Shown here one piece after another: positions 23,089-33,295 of a stretch of DNA of 57,500 nt (positions are counted from its first letter, which is position 1; every line of letters starts with the position of its first letter). Below the pieces are notes generated by a model, which worked only from the letters and a program-made list of their open reading frames with translations, was not told where the DNA came from and did no database searches. The translations under genes were made by a program, and so were the position numbers. The stretch is from Cryptococcus deneoformans JEC21 (Eukaryota > Basidiomycota > Tremellomycetes > Tremellales > Cryptococcaceae), in assembly GCF_000091045.1 (NCBI RefSeq), contig NC_006686.1, positions 12,501-70,000 of the forward strand, in the 5' to 3' direction.

Positions 23089-25378
23089 GTTCGTTCGAAA
23101 GTTGCCTTCTACGCCTGGAAAGCTGTATTTAGACTGCTCTCTTTGCTCGTCCTCCTCGTTCTGACCAGCCTTTCAGTCGCTTCCAGTTTTAACCAGCTTG
23201 CCCCGGTTACAGCCAAATCCTGCTCGTCCCTTTCAAACACCGCTGATCAGCCCATGTTGTGATCGTTCGTCATCCCCTCGCTGTACTCACCTGTTTGCTG
23301 TCGTTCGAAACAGATGTTTGAAGGGAACTTTCGGGTTGACTATTGAAAAAAGTTTAGCATACTGAAGAAAAAAAATCAAGGACCAATTAGACAAATGGAA
23401 AGAGCCAAGGCGATGGGAACTCCCAATTACACCTTATCGGCCGATTATCATAGTAAGTCTCATGCCATTACGACCTTTTGATTACCGCTAATAAACAACG
23501 ATCAGATCTTCTATTTATTTTTGATTCCGCTATTTACTAACCAGCCTCCCAATAGATGTTATAACGCCGTCTGTAATAATCGGAACAGGCAAGAGCTAGT
23601 TCAGGGTCCGTCTGACAACCGTCCGAAATAATCAGATAAGCCCACATGCAACGTCCCTGATTCTCCGCACCCGAATTTTGTCTTCTCTGGCTTTTTACCC
23701 TTTTTAATACTGTACCTTTTCGTTCTCGAAGTAGAGCTGTTCTTCACCGTATATTCCCGGTTCCCGACGCAGTGACATGCGTAATCGGTCGCTCATCGAT
23801 CACTGTTCACTCGTTACTCCAAATAAAGATCTGAAGTCCCAGGGGTTTTTCTAATCGTACCTCGTACACCATCATACATGTGACTAGCCATTAGAGCTTC
23901 TGGCAACTGGGATGATGGGCTAGTCGTAGTAATTGGCACTTGCCCACATTTGTGGCTTGGATAATTGCCTAACCCAGGAATGACAAGCAGAGCGACGTGC
24001 CGATAAACCACATTTTCTAACCCCATTCAGTTGCCACTGGCCAAGAATAAGCCTCAGGGCTGCGCTTTTCTCGTTGAGCTCTCGTCGTCCGCTCTTTCAT
24101 CACTCGTTCCTCTTCAACGGCTCCATGCTTCCCCCCTCCACGCCTTCACCGCTCACGGCTACGAAATGCCTAGGATTGGAATGCGATTGAAATCGCCAAG
24201 ACATTTATTGAGGTGATTTTGAAATAATGCCGAATAGAATAAGCGAAAGGCTAAGTCGAAACAACATACATATACTGCGGTGATCTAACTTCCTTAAAAT
24301 TCAATCTCTCAACCTATCAGCCGAACAACATACGCTCCTGCTAGGGATTAAACGGGTGTTCTGTTCTAGCGGCCGAAAATGATGTATCAACATTAAAGAG
24401 CAAGCTATCGAATTGAATAGGATTAGAAAGATCCGTCGTCATGATAAAATGACAAGTAACTTCTGATGAAGCTGCAGGGTCTCAGAGGGGAGTCGAAAAA
24501 GAGATTAGGCATTCCAAAGGATAATGAAGGCAAAGAGGACCATGATAACTATTTTAAGACCATTTATGACCATTTACGACCTAGCGAAGGCCCGGATGCA
24601 CAAAGCTATCTATTTCTACAGCCGTAGGCACATTTGTACATATGAAATTACAATGAATTGGCACGGTCGTGAGACAGTAATAAACTGCCGTCGATATAGC
24701 TGCTACATGTAGAAGGATAATGACCGGTTAAGTAAATCGGTTAGGTGAACTAATTATCTTAATTTATGTAGAGACTTCTCGTCTTCACCCCTAACCTCTA
24801 TATTCACTGCTCCTCTCGTGCTCTCAGCAGTCAAAGGGAGGACTCGTAGAAGCAATAGATTTAGAGGAGCAAACATCTCCTTCATCACCGCAGGCGCGGG
24901 GAAATCGTTGTTGTAATTAAGAGCTTGTTTAGGCAGCTTTCGCCTTTACTAACTTACCCACGATCGGCGTCGAGTACGTATTTTTTGAGAGTCCGGCGTT
25001 GATGATAGTTTGTAGATAGCCGAGCAAGTAAGGGTTCTCCTCCTCAGTAAAGCTACTAGAGAGCAAGACTTGGCAGTTTGAAGTCTGTGCGCGGCTGAGA
25101 GGGGTCGGTCTGGAGAATTATGATAATGTACCGAAAGTGTTCGAGAGTAGGAGGAAAGGAAAAAATAGTGACTGGATGGACGTAAATAAATACGCACTGC
25201 ACTCTGGCACCGCAATGCGTGAAACAAACAACGCGTCGACAAGACTTCAATTTTGACGAGCGGCACAATTACGTAACTCTTGCTCTCAGCCTGGAGCAAA
25301 AACAAATCGAAATCGAGCTGTACAAATGTGGGCTTCTTCGCATCATTAATCAGTTATTAAGAAATCAGACGTGGATCC
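23089..25378. other. 2.3-kb divergent intergenic region
   Basis: This interval separates the divergent bZIP and RecQ genes and is long for this window. No protein family is visible; short frames at 23814-24026 and 24949-25305 have no motifs. It probably contains long 5' leaders and regulatory sequence for one or both genes, or an unrecognised non-coding transcript. Confidence 0.4.
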
Positions 25379-28300
25379 ATGCCATCCAGCTCCACTACAC
25401 CCATCGTTGTCAGTGACGACAGCGACGCCGATGACTTCTTTCCTCGTAAAGACGTATCTGCGAACCGGAGCGGGGAAAGCAAAGAGAGGATAAGTGAGGA
25501 GTTTGTAAAAGGAGAGAAGGGTGGAGATTTGAACTTAGATGCAAGGGATGCTATCAAGACGACGCTCGCAAAGCTAGATACTGAGGTGGGCCCGGCCTCA
25601 AATTTTTGTACAAACGAGTAGTATACGGCTAACACAGAATCGAGATTGCCGAAGTCGTTGCTCAGCTTGAGCCTCTGCAAGCTTTACATGCATCTCTCAC
25701 CGCCGAACGTCGTGCACTAGAGTTCCAGTTATCCTCAATATCTAGAAATCCGTGCCCGTCGGACAGCCTATTCTCCACTGCTGCCAATACAATCGACTAC
25801 CAGTCATCATGTTTTCCCTTTTCTTCTGCTATAGCTGCAACACTTAGAAACACTTTCAACCTCAACAAGTTCAGGCTATGTCAGGAAGGTGTGATCAACG
25901 CTGCTGTAGATGATCGAGATATCGTCTGTGTGATGCCGACGGGAGGAGGAAAGAGCCTGACGTATCAGTTACCGGCGGTGATGGGTAGAGGTCTGACAGT
26001 GGTGGTCAGCCCGCTTTTGGCGTTAATATGGGATCAGGTCAGAGCATTGAAAGAGATCGGAATAGAGTGCGTGGTAAGTGTAGAGTAAAATCCGATTCTA
26101 TTACAAAGCTGATCTATGTAAGATGTTGACTGGCAGTACAAGTACTCAAGAGCAGAATGAGATTTATAAACGATTGAGAGATGGGCCGTCTCATGGCGAA
26201 AAGGAGATACGAGTATGTCTTATCGTATCCAGTGACATTCGAACTACTTACCATGCTGTTGATAGCTTTGTTATGTCACTGTAAGCAGATCAGTCTCCCA
26301 TGGACGACGCGCATAGCACTGATGTCTGAATCTCGTAGCCCGAGAAGGTGTCAAAATCAAAGAGGTTCATGTCTGTGCTAGAAAAGATGAACCAATCAGG
26401 CCGATTGAGTGAGTTCTTCGAAAGTTCTATTACTGGAGCCTTGACCGATGATTAAATTTTAGGACGATTTGTCATTGGTAAGCTCTCTGACAGGAATAGG
26501 CAGACATAACTGATTGACATTATAAGACGAGGCACACTGTTGCAGCCAACTTGGACATGGTCAGCCTACTTGCAGACAAAATGTAATCTTGGAAGGATGG
26601 CTGACATCGTAATGACAGACTTTAGGCCAGATTACAAAAAACTGTCGATGTTGAAAACTCTTTTTCCGCGAGTTCCTATACAAGCTGTAGTAGGTTACAT
26701 AAAGCATAACTATAAATTGCAGTAATTTACGCCATCGAATGTATAGACAGCAACCCTCAGCTCAAAAACGCTGCCTGACCTTCTTAAAATACTACGTCTC
26801 GGACCTATAACAGACGGACGCAGTATGCTCATCTGTCCTCTTCTTTCCGCATAAATCACTGAGTATTCGTTCCACGATCCTTTCTAGGCTCGAAGACCAC
26901 TGGTACAGTATTCTTTTCCTCCCCCCTCTTCCGCCCCAACCTCCATTACAAAGTCCTACCTAAAGCGTCAAATGCGAAAACGGCCATTGCAGAGATGGGC
27001 AGATGGATACAGGATAAACACCCGTACGTCACCCTGCTTCGCAGTCGCCATCCTCTCTCAATGGGCCCCAAGGAGAGAGCTGACGAGACTGTAGTGGAGA
27101 GAGCGGGATTGTGTATTGTCTTAGTAAAAAGGTATGTCTTTGGCAAATCTCATCGTTTGACCAGCATTGCCAATTCAGGAGAGATGAGGGGCTGATAAAT
27201 CTACCTGATAGGACGCGGAAACAGTCGCAGAAGAGCTGAAAGGATGGTCAAATGGTAGTATCAAAGTAAGCCATCTTCTCCCGCTGACTTTTTTCCTTCT
27301 GATCCAGCAAATGATCGCAATCTAACTCCACAATACAGACAGGCGTATACCATGCAGGAATAGATGATACCGAGAAAGAGACAATCCATGTTAAGTGGCG
27401 CGAAGGAAAAATCAAGTGAGTTGTAATCGTCATTGTGCAACGCTCTCAGAGTTCACAACTTATGTGGCATTACAGTTGTATCTGCGCTACAATCGCTTTT
27501 GGATTAGGTATTGATAAAGGCGACGTTAGATATGTCATCCGTAAGTCTTCCACCTCAGTACAAGTACAAGCCATATGTTGCATTAACGTCCACCTCGTAG
27601 ACCATTCTGTGAGCCGACTCCCTCCGAATGGCTACTCTTTTTTCCACATCGTACAGCTAACCCAGTAAAGATGTCTAAATCACTCGAGGGATATTATCAA
27701 GAAACGGGACGAGCAGGGAGAGACGGAAAAGACTCTGACTGTGTGCTATTCTATCGTGGACAGGATGCGACACGCCTGGCTGGGCTGATCTATACGGATG
27801 TAGATGGTACCGGAAAGCGTGAGTGAATTGATGGTCACTTTCTGTCATATGTATACATCTGGCTGATGAAGCAGACAGTGCATGAAATGCTGAGGTTTGC
27901 GCAGGACCTGAGAACTTGTCGAAAAGTGGCTTTTGCCAAGGTTAGTTATCCTACTTTTCAAAATCGAAGGAAGAAAAGGGATGCTGATCAGACATATAAA
28001 GTACTTTTCCGCCTCTGCGCATCTCTCCACTGCCTCATGGGACAATCCTACCTCCCTCTCTTCCTCAGACTCAGACTCTACTTCCACCTCACCTTGCGAG
28101 ATATGCGACAACTGTCTCCGACCCCCTTCTTCCATCTCTACCCGCGACGTCACCCTCGAATCATGGAAGATCCTTCGTATAGCACAAGAAGTCGTCAAGC
28201 AAAGTGGAAGGGTAACGTTGCCAAACCTTGCGAGCCTCACGAGAGGCCTGGGTGGAGGTAGTTTCGGGGTAGTCGGTGGCGGAGAAGGAAAGAAGGGGAA

Positions 28301-29152
28301 AAAGCAAAAAAGTACAGGGGAAAGGGGGTATATTGATATCGAAGAGTTTGGAGGAAAAGTGGCGATGAGTGCTGATGTATGTTCCCTTTTCCAAATCACG
28401 GCAACAAATCTGTGTCGCTGACTTTTAATCATATACAGGATGTCGAAGTCCTGATTATTCATCTCCTTCTCATCGGCTACCTCCAAGACTCTTACCACGC
28501 CACCGCGTTCTCAGTCAACGTCTACGTCATTCCGTCCCCTGCCGCTGTCCGTCTCACTCGTATGGAGAGAGAAGAAATCGAAGCAGGACGAGGAGTGAGG
28601 GTGGAGTGCACGTTCGCGGTCCCTCAGAGGAAGGAAAAGAAAGCTCCCGGGAATGGTTCAAACAAGGTCGCTGTGAAAAGGAAGAAGGGAGAGGAGGACG
28701 ATGAGTTTGACCAAGCAGGTGGTAGTAGCGGTAGAAAGCTTGGGGGGAATATGGACTTTGTAGGCACTGGCGGAAGGAAACCCGGCAACGCCAAAAAGGC
28801 CAGAACCCAAACTCACCCACAAGATGAAAACAGAGAAGAAGAAGAATATGAATACTTTTCCGACGTCTACGGTGGTTTGTACTCCGACGGTGACATCGAT
28901 CAAGAGGCGGATCAGCAGCATGGCGGTGACGGTGATGATTGGAATGGTGATGGCGATGAGATGGAGGAAGATGACGAGCCGAAGGATGATTGGGATGAGA
29001 TGATTGGTGACGGATGGAGGGATGAAGGGGGTTGGAAGGTACTTAATGCCGGTTCTGGCTCCGGTTCTGGTACTGGTACTGGAAGAGCGAAGGGACAAGG
29101 AGCCAACGGAGGCGGGAAGCAAAGGGCAGCCATTGTAACCGACAGCGACTAA
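25379..29152 (+). CDS. RecQ-family ATP-dependent DNA helicase
   Basis: 3'-5' DNA helicase for recombination and replication-fork repair in the nucleus. The gene is split by many short introns. Motifs in order: motif 0 and I ([28 protein letters not shown]), motif Ia ([15 protein letters not shown]), LCYVTPEKV, motif II as [20 protein letters not shown] split over three exons, motif III ([20 protein letters not shown]), motif IV ([18 protein letters not shown], then TGVYHAGID), motif V ([21 protein letters not shown]) and motif VI ([20 protein letters not shown]). After that comes the zinc-binding region ([11 protein letters not shown] ... CEICDNC) and an RQC winged-helix piece ([20 protein letters not shown]). 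The last 200 residues are acidic, Gly-rich and basic in blocks and look disordered; I see no HRDC domain. The exon junction near 27801-27874 fits only if a weak donor (GTAGAT) is used. The N-terminus holds an acidic [10 protein letters not shown] motif. Confidence 0.88.
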
Positions 29153-29517
29153 GTAAGGCGCTCTTGTACACGACTCATTGTACAAAACATCATCCCATCC
29201 AGCATCATGTTTCTATCAATAATTCCTGTATTTGCATGTCATGATACCTGTCCCATGTGTCTCACATTGTGTATTGTATTCATAAACATTTCATTCGTCA
29301 AACAATCTATTACTTTACATGCTAAGAAGATACAAAAAAAGATGATTAAACTGTCTATGCTCATTCAACTGCGTTTTCGCTCCATCAATCGATCGATATA
29401 GAACCAAGAGCCAGCTCAGCCCTTTCCTTCATCCCCTTTTCTCTTTTCTTATCCCTTTTCTTTCCGTATTATGCCTCATAACAGTCTGACAACAGGGCCC
29501 AAGTTCCAAGAACCTTA
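29153..29517. other. Convergent intergenic spacer
   Basis: About 365 bp between the RecQ stop and the end of the convergent mannosyltransferase. AT-rich, 3'-UTR-like, with ATCAATCGATCGAT near 29384; no gene. Confidence 0.5.
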
Positions 29518-31969
29518 TTAAAACCCCTTTCCAGAAGGCTTGAACCCAAAATCATATATCGTCTTTTCAAAACTCTTCAAATGCTCGTCATCCCTCCAAT
29601 GTACAATCTCTATCGGCGACTGGCTCCAGTCCGGTTCGACGACACCTACCCATTCCGGTGCAGGTGTATCATCGGCCCCATCACCGTCAGCAGAAGTAGA
29701 TTGGGGGGTAAGCGCGGCAGAGGCGGAAAGGGCGGCACGTCGAGCGGCATCTTCTTCTTGTCGTTCTGTCGGCCTTGGGTCGATATACTCCAAGTCGATA
29801 CTATAAATATCTTGTCAGCTAAAAGATCCCATCATCCGAGACCATAGTGCCTGGCCGTGTGCCAAATGCCAAACGTAATCAATGGATAAAGAAAAAACAA
29901 ACTCACCACAAAGCCGAGGTCACCCCTCCATGATACTTGACTTTCACCCCCCTCTCCCTCGCCGCCCTCCTCATCACCATCTCCTTTGCCTCCCCTCTCG
30001 CTCTCCCATCTTCCCCCGCATCCGCCAACATATCACAATCCACATCCCCCAATCCTCTCTTATCCCCATCCTCCGGCTTCCTTTCCGGTTCGCCCAGTCT
30101 CGCCGTGGCGGGGGTCGCAGGCCAAGTGTTGAAGAGCGGCAACTGCTTTGTCCGGCCCCACGAATAGCCCCGGCCGACACCCGAGGGTATTTGTTTGAGA
30201 AGGTTATAGTGCACAAAGAGGGGTTCGCCCCATGAATCGTGTTGGAGCATAGTATGCGCGCAGAAATCGCCAGAAGCTGTACCAGAAGGAAGAGCTCCAG
30301 CGCCCACCCAGCGGCCGGGGACGGCCCATCGTTTTCGAAGAGCGAGGAGAGCCCAGCGAAAGGTGTCCTTGTCGCCGTCGGAAAATGCAAACCACTTTTC
30401 GTCATTCTTTATCAGCTCGGTTCGATTTCCATATTTTATTAAACAGACGAAAGAAAAAAAAAAGAAAAAAATACAAAGAGAGAACACTCACAAAATGATG
30501 ATTCTCAAGCATATACTGTACCAACAAAAACACATCTAAATGCCTTTTCTTATCTATAAACATCTGCCCCGTCTCCATCTCCCACTCATTCCTGCATTTT
30601 ACCCCCATAATCGCCCATATGGGATTATTCGCCGACGTCTTCCAATAATCCGGGGTGGCCCATATTCCCAATCTCTTGTAATTCGGCGCATCGAACATGT
30701 ATAAAGGGTCCCGGGTCGGGACCGAGTCGGAATCGATGTAGAGGACTTCTTGCCATGGACACTGGACGACAGCGAGGGCTTTGAGGTGGTATGACTTGTT
30801 CTTGCCCTTGTCCCGTGTTTGGCCTTTGGCTTCGACGAGGCGGGCACCCAACTCGGCGAGTTCGGTACGGATCGGGTCATCGGCAGGTGGGGCTTCGGAC
30901 GGAAAATGGTACTGCAAGGGCGTACCAGGGGTAGTGTCAGCTGCTTGCGCCCAAAAAAAAACCTTATTTATGGAAAAAAAGAGAGCACTTACAATTTCGA
31001 CAGGCAGCTCGCTTCCATAACTCCTCAACATTTGCAGACTCCATTTTACTCTCTGCAAGGTATCTGCATTGCCCGCAACCGTCACAATCCCCCTCCCCTT
31101 TCCGTATTTCTCATGTTCTCTCCTTTTCAACACCCCTTCCATATGATCTACAAGCTCCATCCTATACTTGTGGAGCAGCGTCCGGTTCAATGACGCCCAC
31201 GTATTCGCGGAATGCTGAATCATGTGCGTGTTGTGTTGTTCGGAAATGGTAGAGCATTGTTCGAGGTTCCAAGCCACGAATCCGCCTGCCTCGACTTCGC
31301 CTTCAACCTCGCCCCGACCACCTGGGGCATTCTTCCATGCGTCGAGTCGTTCGCGCAGAGTAGCGTCGAGGGGAAGAGGTTCAGAGGAGATATCAATCTC
31401 GCGAACACCGTGTGGGCTTGAGGTGGGAGGTATATAAGGGACGTGAGACTCTGTGTGTGTAGAAGCAGGGTGAGCCTCTGTTTGAGTAGAAGCAGGGCGA
31501 GACTTTGTTTGAGTAGAAGCAGGGTTGTACTTTTCCGCAAGCTGAAGCTATTGATTGTTCTCCCGTAAGCCTTCTTTCAATTGTAAAATGGAATCAAAAA
31601 AATAAAACATACAGCAGTTCCACTTCGATGCAACACCAGCACCGCCAAACCAAGCACCATAAATAGCATCAACGCCCTCCTCAGCACACCTTGCGGAACG
31701 ACCCCTTGCCTCAAGACCATCCTCATCCTCGCCCATCGCCCGCTGGCATTAGTGTGCGCCGTCGCCGGAAAGGGATATCCACTTTCAAGCACCTTGGGAG
31801 ACATTGGTAAAAGTGGTGAACGAGAGTTGGTGAAGGCGGCAGAAGATGGCGAGCTGTCAGGGATAGGTGATAGTTGGGAAGAAGATGGTTGGTGGGGTGG
31901 GTAAGGGGAAGAGAAGAATGGGGAGGATTTTTCGCTGATTGGGATGTGGAGTTTGGTGGGGGGTTTCAT
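29518..31969 (-). CDS. MNN1/MNN2-type alpha-mannosyltransferase (704 aa)
   Basis: Type II Golgi membrane glycosyltransferase of the Mannosyl_trans3 kind, adding mannose to glycoprotein or capsule-related glycans. Five exons: 31969-31613, 31547-30993, 30911-30492, 30406-29907 and 29800-29518 (2115 nt). Exon 1 ends in a single membrane anchor, LRRALMLFMVLGLAVLVLH, after a Ser/Pro-rich cytoplasmic tail. The stem has three 9-residue tandem repeats of the PASTQTEAH type. The catalytic part shows GIVTVAGNADTLQRVKWSLQ, then YHLKALAVVQCPWQEVLYI, the metal-binding D-x-D in YIDSDSVPTRDP, WATPDYWKTSANNPIWAI, and GQMFIDKKRH. The last exon is acidic and ends in YDFGFKPSGKGF. The third intron also stays open in frame (81 nt), so a retained form is possible. 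The exact linkage formed cannot be told from sequence. Confidence 0.88.
31443..31523 (-). repeat. Coding minisatellite, 3 x 27 bp
   Basis: Three tandem 27-bp units in exon 2 of the mannosyltransferase encode PASTQTKSR, PASTQTEAH and PASTHTESH. The sequence AGAAGCAGGG recurs on the plus strand at 31461, 31488 and 31515. The repeat sits in the Golgi stem and would change its length if the copy number varied. Confidence 0.85.
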
Positions 31970-32381
31970 GATCTACTCTGGCAGTCGCTGTTGTCGTGGA
32001 GTTGAGCTAACGAGACTACAGTGATAGGGCCGGGGGACGAGATCTCTTAGCACGTGCAGGCTATATACTGTTCTCCAAGAGAAAAGCTGTACCAATGCTG
32101 TAAAGTCTTCCAAGTCAGCGTACAGCCCAGCGTAGCCGCAGCGATATTTTGGGAGGAGAGGGATGCATCTCGTAAATGGCGCATTGCTGCAGCGAAATGA
32201 ACACTCGCAGTTAGTCTGCTTTTAGCCGCAGCTGAAAAAAAGAACAAATGAGGTCCCTCGCTCGCAATGACGCGCTTGGGAGTCTGGACCTCACTATTAT
32301 TAACTGCGCTGGCGAAAGGCGGCCACCGCCGCGCGACGCTCGCTCGGTATGGAAGGTAGCAAGTATGCAATGCAGAGCTGT

Positions 32382-32460
32382 GGTGGGTGGAGGGGGGGAG
32401 GGGGGGAGAGGGAGGGAGGGAGGGAGAGGGAGGGAGGGAGGGAGGGAGGGAAAACAGGGG
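32382..32460 (+). repeat. G-rich simple repeat, (GGGA)n-type
   Basis: About 80 bp of nearly pure purine with many GGG or longer runs spaced by single A or GA, interrupted once by AAAACA. The plus strand satisfies a G-quadruplex pattern many times over. It lies in the divergent promoter region. Confidence 0.9.
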
Positions 32461-33183
32461 CAGGAAAATACGCCCAACTCACGGAAGACTGGCTAGGCTC
32501 ACGCCGCTGCGATATTTTTTTCCGCTGATCTCTTTCCGTTCCTGGACCCGTCGCCCTTTGCCCACGATCGTCGATCGAACTGTTTTTGTCAAGTTGTGGG
32601 GTTGGTGTAAAAGCGTACGCGACCGGGATGATGAGTGAAAGAAATGGAAAGTGTGGATCAGATATGAGATGCATCTGCCAAAAAAAAATTACATACGGCA
32701 GCCGTAGCCCGCTGTATGCACGAGCGACTAACATCGATCTCTGAGTGACGTCTTGCTCTTGCTCTGACCGACAACGAAAAATGTCGACCAGGCAAATTAA
32801 AAAGTCGAGGCGTCCAGAAAAGCCCTTTCTTGCCGCTTGACATGCCGAAAATAAATAACCTATGACATAATTCCATCCTAACGGGGCCTCACATCGGAAG
32901 CTTTTCTCTCTTATTAACCGATCACTCTTCTTATTAATTAAGCCCTTCATTTTGACGAACTCTATCAACCAGTCCTCCACAAGGTCCTCCACCAGACTCG
33001 CCGATAACAAGCCTTGTTGTTCCATAATATCATTCCGTCATGAATCATATCGCCATATCCCGTAATCCACGCTGTGCAAGCCAGACGACCAGTTTGTATC
33101 CGGCTCTGGGTCGTACATGACACTTTTGTAATGGTTTACTGTTTCTAATTACAAAACGTGATGCAAATAGATGAGTATTATAC

Positions 33184-33193
33184 GTCACGTGAC
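33184..33193. promoter_or_regulatory. Palindromic E-box GTCACGTGAC
   Basis: A perfect 10-bp palindrome with a CACGTG core, 103 bp upstream of the methyltransferase ATG. In fungi such sites bind bHLH factors such as Cbf1; use here is inferred from position and symmetry only. Confidence 0.45.
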
Positions 33194-33295
33194 TAGGCTC
33201 CAATATTTTGTTTCTCGACATCCACTTTCATGCGACTGTAGATACGGAACCTGTTTATTTATCACATAACATTTCCAATTCGAAATAGAATCAAA

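Larger units (their letters stand above)
31970..33295. other. 1.3-kb divergent promoter region
   Basis: This region separates the divergent mannosyltransferase and methyltransferase genes. No protein is supported. Notable content: CACGTG at 32051-32056, a purine-rich G-run block at 32382-32460, GCTGCGATATTTTTTT at 32506-32521 and a palindromic E-box at 33184-33193. Long frames that cross the G-rich block are artefacts of its composition. Confidence 0.55.

Noticed and set aside
32300..33025. 241-codon minus-strand frame across the G-rich block
   Set aside because: Its middle is an artefact of the (GGGA)n tract read as Ser/Pro/Leu repeats; no motif elsewhere.
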